Below are positions 1 through 10,992 of a stretch of DNA of 64,000 nt, piece after piece. The position numbers and the translations under genes were made by a program. The stretch is from Hordeum vulgare subsp. vulgare. Lineage: Eukaryota; Streptophyta; Magnoliopsida; Poales; Poaceae. The notes beneath the pieces are model-generated. The model was given only the letters and a program-made list of their open reading frames with translations. It did not search any database and was not told the DNA's origin. The first letter of the stretch is position 1. Each line of letters begins with the position of its first letter. The stretch covers positions 436,374,676-436,438,675 of the forward strand of contig NC_058521.1 in assembly GCF_904849725.1 (NCBI RefSeq). The letters run 5' to 3'.

Positions 1-74
1 CGAGAAGTATTTCCCTTACTTAAGAAACCAAGGTATCAATCCAGTAGGAAGATCCACAAGACTACGTAAGCAGC
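1..74 (-). repeat. LTR D, fragment 1 of 3 (window-truncated)
   Basis: This piece is the reverse complement of a TGATACGTC-class LTR near its 3' end. It reads into 10619-10992 once element A is removed, and then into 24869-25929 once element C is removed. Similar sequence (accaaggtatcaatccagta) is present in the LTRs of element B, which supports the assignment. The start of the fragment lies outside the window. Confidence 0.75.
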
Positions 75-1616
75 TGATACGTCTCCAACGTATCTATAAT
101 TTTTATTGTTCCATGCTATTATATTATCAACTTGGGATGTTTTATATGCATTTATATGCCATTTTATATCATTTTTTGGGACTAACTTATTAACTCAGTG
201 CCTAGTGCCAGTTTTTTTTTCCATGTTTTTAACCTTTTTTAGAAAAGAATATTAAACGGAGTTCAAACAGAATAAAACCCGCGGGATGATTTTTTCCATA
301 ACAGAAGATACGCATAGGACTTGAGAACCAAGGTAGGAGGTCTCGTGGGAGGTCACGAGCCCCCTAGGCGCGCCCTAGGGGGCGCCTAGCAGGCTTGTGG
401 GCCCCCTGTGCCTCCTCTGTCCTACCTCTTTCGCCTATAAATTCTATAAAATCCCGAAACCAAAGGATTGAGCCCCGAAAATACTTTTCCGCCGCCGCAA
501 GCTTCTGTCTCCGCGAGATCCCATCTAGGGACCGTTCAGGTGCCCTGCCGGAGGGGGATTCGGACACGGAGGGCTTCTTCATCAACACTATTGCCTCTCC
601 GATGATGTGTGAGTAGTTCACCACAGACCTACGGGTCCATAGCTAGTAGCTAGATGGCTTCTTCTTTCTCTTGGATCTTCAATACAAAGTTCTCCATGAT
701 CTTCATGGAGATCTATCCGATGTAACTTTTGTTTGCGGTGTGTTTGTCGAGATCCGATGAATTGTGGATTTATGATCAGATTATCTATGAATATTATTTG
801 AGTCTCCTCTAGTTTCTTATATGCATGATTTTGTATCCTTGTAATTCTCTTCGAGTTATGGGTTTCGTTTGGCCAACTTGATTTATAATTCTTGCAATGC
901 GTGCAGTGCTTGGTTTTGGGTTCATACCGTGCGGTGTCCTCACCTAGTGACAGAAGGGGTAGCGAGGCACGCATCGTGTTATTGCCATCAAGGGTAAAAA
1001 GGTGGGGTTTATATCATATTGCATGAGTTTATCCCTCTACATCATGTCATCTTGCTTAAGGCGTTACTCCGTTTGTTATGAACTTAATACACTAGATGCA
1101 TGATGGATAGGCTTCGATGTGTGGAGTAATAGTAGTAGATGCAGACAGTATTGGTCTACTTGTCTCGTACGTGATGCCTATATGTATGATCATTGCCTTA
1201 GATATCGTCATGACTTTGCACGATTCTATCAATTGCTCGACAGTAATTCATTCACCCACCTTAATACTTGCTATCATGAGAGAAACCTCTAGTGAACACT
1301 ATGGTCTCCGGGTCTATTTTATACATCGTATATTCAGATCTACAAAAATACAAAAAATACCTTGCTGCACTTTTATCTTTTTACCTTTCATCTCCTTCAG
1401 ATCTCACCTTGCAAATAATCGTGAAGGGATTGACAACCCCTTTATCGCGTTGGGTGCAAGTTTGTTTGCTTTTGCGCAAGCTCATTGGTGCCTCATCTTG
1501 ATACTCCTACTGGATTGATACCTTGGTTCTCAAACTGAGGGAAATAATTATCTCTACTTTGATGCATCACCCTTTCCTCTTCAAGGGAAAAACCAATGCA
1601 AGCTCAAGAAGTAGCA
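75..1616 (+). repeat. 5' LTR of element A
   Basis: The LTR is 1542 bp, begins TGATACGTCTCC and ends GAAGTAGCA, so it has TG...CA ends. The 3' LTR is 1545 bp with the same ends. The end is fixed by comparison with the 3' LTR and with element B, where homology stops at the same GTAGCA. Confidence 0.85.
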
Positions 1617-1627
1617 AGAAGAATTTC

Positions 1628-1645
1628 TGGCGCCGTTGCCGGGGA
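1628..1645 (+). other. Primer binding site of A (tRNA-Asp type)
   Basis: TGGCGCCGTTGCCGGGGA is complementary to the 3' end of plant tRNA-Asp. It lies 11 nt after the LTR end; the spacer in element B is 10 nt, so this unusually long gap is a family feature. Confidence 0.8.
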
Positions 1646-1883
1646 GTATTCAAGTGAAGCATATCTACCAAGTAACTATCGCAAACTCATCTCTTGCATT
1701 TACATTATTTGCCTTTTGCCTCTCGTTTTCCTCTCCCCCACTTATAAAACGATTTTCCGAAAATACCAAAAAGATTTTCCTTTTTATTCAGTCTTCTTCC
1801 GTTCGCCTTTTGTTGCTATGTTTCCTTGTGTTTCCATGTGCCTTCTATTTGCTTGCATCTTTGCTTGCTAAAAATCTATTGAT

Positions 1884-2248
1884 ATGGACCCTCATCCACT
1901 TGCTAATATTTTCAAAAGACCAAATTATGATGAACAATTTGCTAGTGAGTCGAGTGCACTTGACTATCTCTAGGGAGTTTTGTTTCGCTTGCTAAAAATC
2001 ATGAATCTGAAAATTTTGATGAAGTGTTGAAAGAAGAAAATTATAAAGTGGTTCATGATATCTGCTTGAATGAAAAACATGATTGCCATGTTGTTAGTAT
2101 GAATTCTCTGAATATCTATGATGCTAATGATATGCAAAACCACAAGCTTTGGGATGCTATGCTTGATGAAGATGATATTTTTTGTTTCCCAAGTTTTGGT
2201 GATGACCCTTATGCTATAATTGATCATGAAAAGAATGCTTTTGTGTGA
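1884..2248 (+). pseudogene. Short conserved ORF of element A (unknown function)
   Basis: The ATG at 1884 opens a reading frame starting MDPHPLANIFK. It is stopped by TAG after about 29 codons, and the family frame resumes after a frameshift as a 74-codon stretch (2024-2248). The same protein start and the downstream block with CLNEKHDC recur in elements B and M. The product is acidic to neutral with no gag zinc knuckle or other domain that I recognise. It is the only conserved coding capacity in the element. The span 2144-2158 (aagctttgggatgct) is a one-mismatch copy of the element's polypurine tract core, read here as coding sequence. This copy is dead. What the protein did is not known to me. 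Confidence 0.6.
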
Positions 2249-3051
2249 TAGTTATATTGTAAGATTCCTTCATGATGTTACTGAAAATTACTATGAGAGA
2301 GGAAAATATGCTTTTACATATTGCAATAATATCAAGCTTCCTCTCTATGTGTTCAACGTTTTGAACTTATGATTGTTTTGTCTTCCTATGCTAGTTAATT
2401 CTTGTTCCCATAAATTGTTTGCTCATAAAATGCCTATGCATGGGAAGTAGGTTAGACTTAGATATGTTTGTCACATGTTTCATGATGCTCTCTTCGTGTC
2501 CGACTGCTTTCTTTTATGTGGGCATCATTGAATTATCAATGCCTAGCTAAAAGGCTTTAAAGAAAAGCGCTTGTTGGGAGGCAACCCAATGAATAAATTT
2601 ATTTTTGCATTTTACTTTCTGTTTTGTTGAGTCTACACCATCATGATTCTGTTATGATTTTTTTTTATGTTTTAATTCGTTTTTGTGCCATGTAGAACCT
2701 TTATCATTACTTTTGGTGATAGTTGATTAATCATGCTGAAAACAAATAAACTTTGTGCTCACAAAAATATTTCTAATTCCTATCCATAAAAAGATTTTGA
2801 GTTGATTCTTTTTTCTTCTGATTGATATTCAAATTTCCCTAATTTTCATAAGTTTTCAGAATTTTTGGGATACCAGAGGTATACGAAATATACATATTAC
2901 TACAGATTGTTCTGTTTTTGACAGATTCTATTTTTGTTGTGTTGATTGCTTATTTTGATGAAACTATGGTTAGCATCGGGGGGTGCGAGCCATGGAAAAG
3001 TGAGAATACAGTAATATAACATCAATCTAAATGGAAATCAAGTTTACTACA
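2249..3051 (+). other. Element A internal non-coding region, upstream of the CACTA
   Basis: This AT-rich stretch has no supportable ORF. It aligns in order with the reverse complement of the same region in element B (about 41640-42190), including ggaggcaacccaatgaat and ccatggaaaagtgagaatac, so it is normal internal sequence of the family. Confidence 0.65.
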
Positions 3052-3069
3052 CACTACATGAATCACCTT

Positions 3070-3665
3070 CTTTGTCGTCTGACATCACAGACGGCAAAGA
3101 CAGTATCCTTGACGGCAAAGACAATACCACAGACGACAAAGATTGTCACGGTCGGCAAAATTTCTACGTCAGCCTACGACGGCATAGGTCCTTCTTTGCC
3201 GTCTGCCCGCGTAAGGCGGACGGCAAAGCTCTTTGCCGTCAGCTTTCCTCATGAGCTGTCGGCAAAGCTCTTGAGACGGCAGCCGACACGCGTTGCCTCC
3301 GTTAGGGGTTAACGGAGCCTTTGTCGTCTGCCTCCCCGTCAATCTTTGCCGTCTGCCTCCCCGTCAATCTTTGCCTTCTGCCTTCTCCTCCCCTCCCCTC
3401 CCCCTCCATCTTTGCCGTCTGCCTCCACGACCATCTTTGCCGTCTACCGGGTCCTCCCCTCCCCCCTCTCTCGACTCTTTGCCGTCTGGCTCCTCCTCTG
3501 TGCCCTCTTCTTTGCCGTCTGCCCCCCAGGAAGCAGACGGCAAAGAGACTATATGGCCAGCTGCTACTGCCCAGGTTGCACAGCTGGGCGCCACGTGGCA
3601 CCTTTACCGTCGGTCAGCTGACGTCAAAGGCCTTTGCCATCAGCTGGCAAACGGCAAAGAGCCTA
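3070..3665. repeat. Left subterminal repeat array of the CACTA
   Basis: About fifteen or more copies of TTTGCCGTC and its complement in both directions, some degenerate (TTTGTCGTC). In En/Spm-type elements such motifs bind the element's own regulatory protein. That role is inferred here. Confidence 0.75.
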
Positions 3666-4049
3666 TATTGTCACACTTTTATTTATTTTTTCTATTTGAC
3701 AGCACATATACATATAATTCATAGCACATATATCATAAATAGATCACAACACATATATGATATACATATAAAGCTCATCAATGCCATTTGTTCATCAACG
3801 TACATCTCATATATCAAAAGAACCAACACATACAAAGTTTCATCCATATATACATACATATAGTTGCACATACATTGTTCATCAACACATACAAAGAACC
3901 AACACATTGTTCATCAACTCAAATAAAAACGGAAACTAAAGCACTCCAACGCCAGCTTCCATGCATGTAGTACATCCAATCTGCAAAATGGGAATAAGAA
4001 AGTTAGAAGAAGAAGAACAACAACATATATATGACAAATAAGCTAAATT

Positions 4050-4345
4050 GAAGAAGAAACAGAAGAAGCAAGAAGAGAAAAAGGAGAATAAAAACAAGAA
4101 GGAGGAGGAGGAGGAGGAGGAGGGGAAGGGGAAGGAGAAGGAGAAGGAGGAGGAGAAGAAGAAAAAAGAAGAGAAGAAGAAGGAGAAGAAGGAGAGAAGA
4201 AGAAGGAGAAGAAGGAGGGCTCCTTCTCCTTGTTCTCCTCCTTCTCCTTCTTCTTCTCTTCTTCTCCTCCTCCTTCTTCTTCTTCTCCTTCTCCTTCTCT
4301 TCTTCTTCTCTTCTTCTTCTTCCTCTTCCGTCTCCTTCTTTTTGA
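4050..4345. repeat. Purine tract followed by pyrimidine tract (GA/TC hairpin-forming)
   Basis: About 170 bases of almost pure A/G (GAAGAAGGAG-type) run directly into about 125 bases of almost pure C/T (CTTCTCCTCC-type). The junction at about 4218 can fold back as a long imperfect hairpin. The long open frames on both strands here are low-complexity artefacts. Confidence 0.85.
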
Positions 4346-5285
4346 GCTAAATATTTCAATTATGTCATTTTAGAGGAAAACAAGCTAACTATGTAATATT
4401 CATGAGCTAACCAAGGTTCTTATGCCATTTTGAGCTTATTATGGTATTTTGGAGCTAAATGGGCTAATTATGTCATTGTTGGGTTAATTAAAGCAAGGAT
4501 AATATGAAAGAGGAGAAGAAAGAGGAGGAGGAGGAGAAGAAGAAGAAATCAAGAAGAAGGAGGAGGAGGAGAAGGACTAGAAGGTCCTTGGCCTTCTCCT
4601 CCTCCTCCTCCTCCTCCTTCTCCTTCTTCTCTTCTTCTTCATCTCTTTTTCTTCTTCTATCTTTTCATTTTGCCTATTTCTTCTCCTCTTGTTGGAGCTA
4701 AATTACCTAATTATGTCTTTTTTGAGCTAAATATTCCAATTATGTCATTTTAGAGGAAAACAAGCTAAGTATATAATATTCATGAGCTAACCAAGGTTCT
4801 TGTGCCATTTTGAGCTTATTATGGTATTTTGGAGCTAAATGGGCTAATTATGTCATTGTTGGGTTAATTAAAGCAAGGATAATATGAAAGAGGAGAAGAA
4901 AGAGGAGGAGGAGGAGAAGAAGAAGAAATCAAGAAGAAGGAGGAGGAGGAGAAGGACTAGAAGGTCCTTGGCCTTCTCCAACTCCTCCTCCTCCTCCTCC
5001 TCCTCCTTGTCCTTCTTCTCTTCTTCTTCATCTCTTCTTCTTCTTCTATCTTTTCATTTTGCCTATTTCTTCTCCTCTTCTCCTCTTGTTGGAGCTCAAT
5101 TACCTAATTATGTCTTTTTTGAGATAAATATTCCAATTATGTCATTTTAGAGGAAAACAAGCTAAGTATATAATATTCATGAGCTAACCAAGGTTCTTGT
5201 GCCATTTTGAGCTTATTATGGTATTTTGGAGCTAAATGGGCTAATTATGTCATTGTTGGGTTAATTAAAGCAAGGATAATATGAA
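4341..5285. repeat. Tandem repeat inside the CACTA, periods about 380 and 397 bp
   Basis: The unit starts TTTGAGCTAAATATT and recurs at 4341, 4721 and 5118. Each complete unit has an AT-rich part ending AAGCAAGGATAATATGAAA, then a GA tract, then a TC tract. The third unit stops before its GA tract. The second full unit carries a ~17 bp expansion in the TC tract, which explains the change of period. Confidence 0.85.
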
Positions 5286-5389
5286 ATAGGAGAATAAACT
5301 AACAGAATCTACCACTAAATCTATTAATTAACTAACAGAATCTACCACTAAAACTACTAATTAATTCCAAAAAACTAAATACCAAACAT

Positions 5390-5945
5390 GTGATCTTCTT
5401 TTTGTCTTCTCCTCCTCCTATTCTTCTTCTTCTTCTTCTTCTCCTCATCCTCCTCTTATCCTCTTCTCATCCTCCTCCTCTTCTTCTTCTTCCTATTCTT
5501 TCTAGTAAGCTAACTAACTAACTAACCTAACTAACCAAGCTAACTAAACCTATCGCTAAACCTAGATAGCACTAAACAGCAAAAAAATAACAAAAACAGA
5601 ATCTACCACTATAACAAAAACAGAATCTACCACTAAGTAACTAAAAAAGAATCTAGCTACCACTAAATACCAAACAATAAAAAATCAACTTCTTCTTCTT
5701 TTTTCTCTGCTTCTCCTTCTTATTTTTTTCTTATTCTCTTCTTCTCTTCTTCTTCTCTTCTTCTTTACTTCTTGTCCTTCTTATTTTTTTCTTCTCTTCT
5801 TCTTCTTTTTCTTCTTCTTCTCCTTCTTATTTTTTTCTTCTCCTCTTCTTCTTCTTCTTCTTCTCCTCCTCCTCCTCCTCCTACTCCTCTTCTTCTTCTC
5901 CTCTTCTTGTCCTCCTCCTCCTCCTCTTCTCCTCTTCTCCTCCTA
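5390..5945. repeat. Pyrimidine-rich microsatellite tracts
   Basis: Blocks of CTT/CTC repeats at about 5397-5505 and 5685-5943 are separated by AT-rich sequence with repeated 'agaatctaccacta' words. No coding capacity can be supported. Confidence 0.75.
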
Positions 5946-6070
5946 ACTAAATCTACTAACCTAACTAAAACTACTAACCTAACTAAATCTACTAACCTAA
6001 CTAAAACTACTAACCTAACTAAATATACCACTAAAACTACTAACAATAACAACTACTAAAACTACTAAAA
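5940..6070. repeat. CCTAACTAAA-type short tandem repeat
   Basis: About four copies of an 18-base word (ctactaacctaactaaa) occur in a row with small changes. It is superficially telomere-like but the unit is not TTTAGGG. Confidence 0.7.
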
Positions 6071-6092
6071 ATAATAAAACACGTAAAAAATA

Positions 6093-6330
6093 ATGCGGGT
6101 GGGGGGTGGGGGTGGGGGTGTGGGGGCTCACCGAGAGGGGCGGCTGTGGAGGGGTCGGGGTGGCGGGGCGGCGCCGGGGGCGCCAGGTGCGGTGGCGCGA
6201 CGGTGGTGGGGCAGCGGCAGCGGTAGCGGGGGCGAGGTGGGGCAGCAGCGGGGGCAGCGGCAGCGGGGGTGGCAGCGGCAGGGGCGGCGACGCGACGGGG
6301 CCGGCGGCGCGACGGTGGTCCTAGCGGCCG
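6093..6330. repeat. G-rich block of the CACTA
   Basis: The plus strand carries GGGGGGTGGGGGTGGGGGTG and then GGCAGCGGCAGCGGGGG-type repeats. The base composition is sharply different from the AT-rich sequence just before it. Open frames on both strands reflect composition only. Confidence 0.7.
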
Positions 6331-6439
6331 TTACAGAGAGAGGAGCACGCGGGGTTGGGTGAGAGAGCGAGGGGCGCGTGGGGGATGAGCCGTTACAAAT
6401 AGAGAGAGGGGCAGGGTGGGGGGGAAGGAGCCATTAACG

Positions 6440-6784
6440 GAGTTAGCGCTTTGCCGTCTGCGGGCGGACGGCAAAGAGTCTAGACTCTTTGTCGTCTGCC
6501 TCCGGACTCTTTGCCGTCCGCCAGCAGATAGCAAAGGTCCGACTCCTGTTTGACCTTGCCACCCCGCGGTCAGGTGGGCCTATCTACATCTTTGTCGTCT
6601 GCCTCTGGACTATTTGTCGTCCGCTAGCAGACGGCAAAGAGGTGACAGATGGCAAAAAGACTGTATGCCATCAGCCAGTACTGTGCCGTCCGTTTTGCTG
6701 AAGCTGACGGCAAAGACTATCTTTGCCATCAGCTAGCAGACGGCAAAGACTAGGCAGATGGCAAAATACTGATATCCAGTAGTG
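6440..6784. repeat. Right subterminal repeat array of the CACTA
   Basis: Repeated CTTTGCCGTC and GACGGCAAAG words mirror the left array and end in the inverted terminal sequence CCAGTAGTG. Confidence 0.75.
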
Positions 6785-6919
6785 AGAGTACCTAAAAGTT
6801 GGTGGTTTGTTTTCTTATGCTAATGATATCACGAGCTTCTGTTGAAGTTTTGTGTTGTGAAGTTTTCAAGTTTTGGGTGATGTTCTTATGGACAATGGAA
6901 TAAAGAGTGGAAAGAGCCT

Positions 6920-7004
6920 AAGCTTGGGGATGCCCAAGACATCCCAAGCCATATTCAAGGACACGAAAAAGCCTAAGCTTGGGGATGCCCCGGGAAGGCA
7001 TCCC
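6920..7004 (+). other. Two hairpins, each starting with the A-family polypurine core
   Basis: Hairpin 1 has arms GGGATG (6927-6932) and CATCCC (6940-6945). Hairpin 2 has arms GGGATGCC (6982-6989) and GGCATCCC (6997-7004). Both follow AAGCTT, giving aagcttggggatgcc at 6920-6934 and 6975-6989. Element B keeps both with longer perfect stems, and M keeps one. Confidence 0.75.
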
Positions 7005-9058
7005 TCATTTTTCTTCAATCCATGGGTAACGTTACTTGGAGCTATATTTTTATTCACCACATCATATGTGTTTTGCTTGGAGCGTCGTGTATTATGGGAG
7101 TATTTGCTTTTTGTTTCATCACAATCATCCTTGCTGCACACCTTTTTGAGAGGGACATTCACTCATCGTGAATTTGTTAGAATACTCAATTTGCTTCACT
7201 TATATCTTTTGAGCTAGGCAATTTAGCTCCCATGAGCTTCACTTATATCTTTCGAGCTAGATGATTTTGCTCTAGTGCTTCACTTAAATCTTTTTGGAGC
7301 ACGGCGGTGTCATATTTTGTAGAAATAAAAACTCTCGATCTTCACTTATATCATTTTGAGAGTGCTCTCTCTAAGTAACTTGGTAATTGGCGTGTGTTAT
7401 GAAATTAGTCCTAAATATGATAGGCATCCAAAGAGGATATAATAAAAACTTTCATATTCAAGTGCATTGATTAGTAAGAGAATTTTGATTCCTCACAATT
7501 AGTATTGAGATATGGACATGGTAATATTAGAGTCATGTTAGTAGGGTGTTGTGAATCTAGAAATACTTGTGTTGATATTAGTGATTCTCGTAGCATGCAC
7601 ATATGGTGAACCGCTATGTTAGGAAGTCGGAGCATAATTGATTTATTGATTGTCATCCTTTGTGTGGCGGTCGGGATCGCGCGATGGTTAACACCTACCA
7701 ACCTTCCCCTAGGAGTATGCGCTTAGCACTTTGTTTTGATTACTAATAAAGCTTTCGCAATAAGTATATGAGTTCTTCATGACTAATGTGAATCCATGGT
7801 AGAGATGCACTCTCACCTTCCACCATTGCTAGCCTCTCTAGTGCAGCGCAACTTTCGCCGATGCACAAACCCACCATATACCTTCCTCAAAACAGCCACC
7901 ATACCTAAATATTATGGCATTTTCATAGCCATTCTGAGATATATTGCCATGCAACTTCCACCATTGCGTCTCATGACATGTGTCGTCATTCTCATATTGC
8001 CATTGCATGATCGTAAGATAGCTAGCGAGATGTTTCAACGTCATACACTAAGCTAGATCGTTGCACATCCCGATACACTACTGGAGGTATTTCATATAGA
8101 GTCATTATTGTTCGAAGTATTGAGTTGTAAGTAAATAAAAATTTGATGATAATCATTATTAGAGCATTGTCCCATGTGAGGAAATAAAAAAGAAAGAGGC
8201 CAAAGATGCCCACACAAAAAATGAAATGAAAAAAAGAAAAAGAAAAGAGGCCAAAGAGCCCAAACAAAAAAATTATGAGAGAAAAAGAGAGAAGGGACAA
8301 TGCTACTACCTTTTTCCACACTTGTTCTTCAAAATAGCACCACGTTCTTCATGATAGAGAGTCTCTTGTTTTGTCACTTTCATATACTAGTGGGACTTTT
8401 CGTTATATAACTTGGCTTGTATATTCCAATGATTTGCTTCCTCGAGATTGCCCTTGGTCTCCGCGAGCAAGCAAGTTGGGTGTACACCCACTAGTTTTCG
8501 TTTTTGAGCTTTCATACACTTATAGCTCTTGTGCATCCGTTGCATGGCAATCGCTACTCATTCACATTGATATCTATTGATGGGCATCTCCATAGCTCAT
8601 TGATACACCGAGTCAATGTGACCATCTCCTCCTTTTTGCCTCACAACCTCCACCACACTCTATTCCACCTATAGTGTCATATCCATGGCTCACTCTCATG
8701 TATTGTGTGAGAGTTGAAAAAGTTTTAGAAAGTAAAAGTGCGAAAACAATTACTTGGCCAATACCAGGGTTGTGCATTATTTAAATTCTTTGTGTGGGGA
8801 TGATGGAGCATAGCGAGACAATATGATTTTGTAGGGATAACTTTCTTTGGCCTTGTTATTTCAAAAGTTCATGATTACTTTGCTAGTATGCTTGAAGTAT
8901 TATTGTTTTCATGTCAATATTAAACTATTGTTTTAAATCTTACAGATCTGAACATTCATGCCACAATAAAGAAGTTACAAAGAACAAATATGTTGGGTAG
9001 CATTCCACATCAATAATTAGGTCTTTATCACTTCCCTACTCGAGGACGAGCAGGAGTT
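7005..9058 (+). other. Element A long 3' non-coding region
   Basis: No ORF can be supported. The region aligns with the corresponding part of element B in reverse (about 39470-41390) and partly with M. It holds the short repeats at 7193-7362, an A/G-rich tract near 8180-8300, and the conserved approach to the polypurine tract (cgaggacgagcaggagtt). Confidence 0.65.
7193..7362 (+). repeat. Four dispersed copies of GCTTCACTTATATCTTTTGAG
   Basis: Copies start at about 7193, 7236, 7277 and 7340 with small changes. B and M carry at least two copies each in the same place (reverse complement atataagtgaagca), so the repeat belongs to the family. Confidence 0.65.
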
Positions 9059-9073
9059 AAGCTTGAGGATGCT
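9059..9073 (+). other. Polypurine tract of element A
   Basis: aagcttgaggatgct lies directly before the 3' LTR, preceded by the purine-rich cgaggacgagcaggagtt. It differs by one base from the tract of element B. Confidence 0.75.
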
Positions 9074-10618
9074 TGATATGTCTCCAACGTATCTATAATT
9101 TTTTATTGTTCCATGCTATTATATTATCAACTTGGGAAGTTTTATATGCATTTATATGCCATTTTATATCATTTTTTGGGACTAACTTACTAACTCAGTG
9201 CCCAGTGTCAGTTTCTGTTTTTTTCCGTATTTTTGACCTTTTCAGAAAAGAATATTAAACGGAGTTCAAACGGAATAAAACCTGCGGGATAATTTTTTCC
9301 ATAACAGAAGATACGAAAGACGACTTGAGAACCAAGGCAGGAGGTCTCGTGGGAGGTTACGAGCCCCTAGGCGCGCCCTAGGGGGTGCGCCTAGCAGGCT
9401 CGTGGGCCCCCCGTGCCTCCTTTGCCCTACCTCTTTCGAATATAAATTCTCTAAATCCTGAAACGAAAGGAGAGAGACACGAAAATACTTTTCCGCCAAG
9501 GCAAGCTTCTGTCTCCGCGTGATCCCATCTGGGGACCATTCTTGTGCCCTGCCGGAGGCGATTCAGACACGGAGGACTTCTTCATCAACACCATTGCCTT
9601 TCCGATGATGCGTGAGTAGTTCACCACAGACCTACGGGTTCATAGCTAGTAGCTAGATGGCTTCTTCTCTCTCTTGGATCTTCAATACAAAGTTCTCCAT
9701 GATCTTCATGGAGATCTATCCGATGTAACTTTCTTTTGCAGTGTGTTTGTAGAACCGATGAATTGTGGATTTTTGAACAGATTATCTATGAATATTATTT
9801 GAGTCTCCTCTGATTTCTTACATGCATGATTTCGTATCCTTGTAATTCTCTTCGAGTTATGGGTTTCGTTTGGCCAACTTGATCTATAATTCTTGCAATG
9901 GGAGAAGTGCTTGGTTTTGGGGTCATACCGTGTGGTGTCCTCACCTAGTGACAGAAGGGGTAGCGAGTCACGCATCGTGTTGTTGCCATCAAGGGTAAAA
10001 ATATGGGGTATATATCATATTGCATGAGTTTATCCCTCTACATCATGTCATCTTCCTTAAGGCGTTACTCCGTTTGTTATGAACTTAATACACTAGATGC
10101 ATGCTAGATAGCGGTCGATGTGTGGAGTAATAGTAGTAGATGCAGACAGTATCGGTCTACTTGTCTCGGGCATGATGCCTATATGTATGATCATTGCGTT
10201 AGATATCGTCATGACTTTGCGCGATTCTATCAATTGCTGGACAGTAATTCGTTCACCCACCGTAATACTTGCTATCATGAGAGAAGCCTCTAGTGAACAC
10301 TATGGCCCCCGGGTCTATTTTACACATCATATATTCAGATCTACAAAAATAACAAAAATACCTTGCTGCACTTTTATCTTTTTACCTTTTATCTCCTTCA
10401 GATCTCACCTTGCAAATAATCATGAAGGGATTGACAACCCCTTTATCGTGTTGGGCGCATGTTTGTTTGCTTTTGCGCAGGTTCATTGGTGCCTCATCTT
10501 GATACTCCTACTAGATTGATACCTTGGTTCTCAAACAGAGGGAAATACGTATCTCTACTTTGCTGCATCACCCTTTCCTCTTTGAGGGAAAAAACGAACG
10601 CAAGCTCAAGAAGTAGCA
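9074..10618 (+). repeat. 3' LTR of element A
   Basis: 1545 bp, starting TGATATGTCTCC and ending GAAGTAGCA. It follows the polypurine tract and is nearly colinear with the 5' LTR. The sequence after it belongs to LTR D. Confidence 0.85.
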
Positions 10619-10992
10619 GCAACATCTGCTCACAAATAGCAGATCCTAGCAACCCAACACATAGAGGGGTTGTCAATCCCTCGTGGGTAAAGTAAGGATA
10701 GGTTGGTAGATGCAAATAAGAGTGATAGAAAATAGAACGCAACAAGGTATGTTTGGGTTTGTTGATAATATAGAGCAAATAAAGTAGAAAAGTAATTAAC
10801 AAATAAAGTAGAAAAGTAAATAGAAAATTAGAGATTACAAATAGATGATGTGAAGTAGATCCACGGGCCGTAGGTTTCACTAGTGGCTTCTCTCGAGAAA
10901 ATAATAGGCGGTAGTTAGACAAATTACTATTGGGCAATTGATAGAAAAGCAAAACATTATGATGATATTCAGGACATTATCAAGTATATAGG
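10619..10992 (-). repeat. LTR D, fragment 2 of 3
   Basis: This 374 bp piece continues fragment 1 after removal of A and leads into fragment 3 after removal of C. In reverse complement it matches the family LTR, for example ggggttgtcaatccct and the block gaacaaattactgt..caattgatagaa of element B in degenerate form. Confidence 0.7.

Larger units (their letters stand above)
3052..6784. mobile_element. Non-autonomous CACTA (En/Spm-class) DNA transposon
   Basis: The ends are CACTACATGAATCA and, inverted, CACTACTGGATATCA. Both subterminal regions are packed with TTTGCCGTC / GACGGCAAAG repeats in both orientations, as in Triticeae CACTA elements. At 3.7 kb it holds no transposase reading frame; the middle is purine/pyrimidine tracts, tandem repeats and a G-rich block. 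The flanking triplets are aca (3049-3051) and aga (6785-6787), a 3-bp duplication with one mismatch. Element B carries the same locus without this insertion (around 41610), which confirms the boundaries. Confidence 0.88.
75..10618 (+). mobile_element. Element A: complete non-autonomous LTR retrotransposon carrying a nested CACTA
   Basis: Two LTRs (75-1616 and 9074-10618) flank an internal domain with a tRNA-Asp-type primer site, one short ORF, and a polypurine tract. No gag, protease, reverse transcriptase or integrase is visible, so the element must have depended on another element's enzymes. The flanking five bases are gcagc (70-74) and gcaac (10619-10623), a target duplication with one mismatch. 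The sequences outside both ends join into one continuous older LTR (D). The element resembles Triticeae Sabrina-type Gypsy-class repeats in LTR length and primer site, but the family name is from memory and unsure. A CACTA transposon sits at 3052-6784. Confidence 0.85.

Noticed and set aside
618..974. Minus-strand open frame in the 5' LTR of A (also at 9706-9975)
   Set aside because: LTR sequence; the frame is present in both LTRs but changes length and has no motif.
3293..3863. Overlapping open frames in the CACTA left subterminal region
   Set aside because: They are translations of the TTTGCCGTC repeats in several frames; no transposase motif is present.
4003..4359. Long open frames of Glu/Lys/Arg on one strand and Ser/Leu on the other
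   Set aside because: They come from GAA/CTT microsatellite tracts in the CACTA, occur on both strands at once and have no motif.
5940..6070. Telomere-like CCTAA repeat
   Set aside because: The unit is about 18 bases with CCTAACTAAA, not the plant telomere CCCTAAA.
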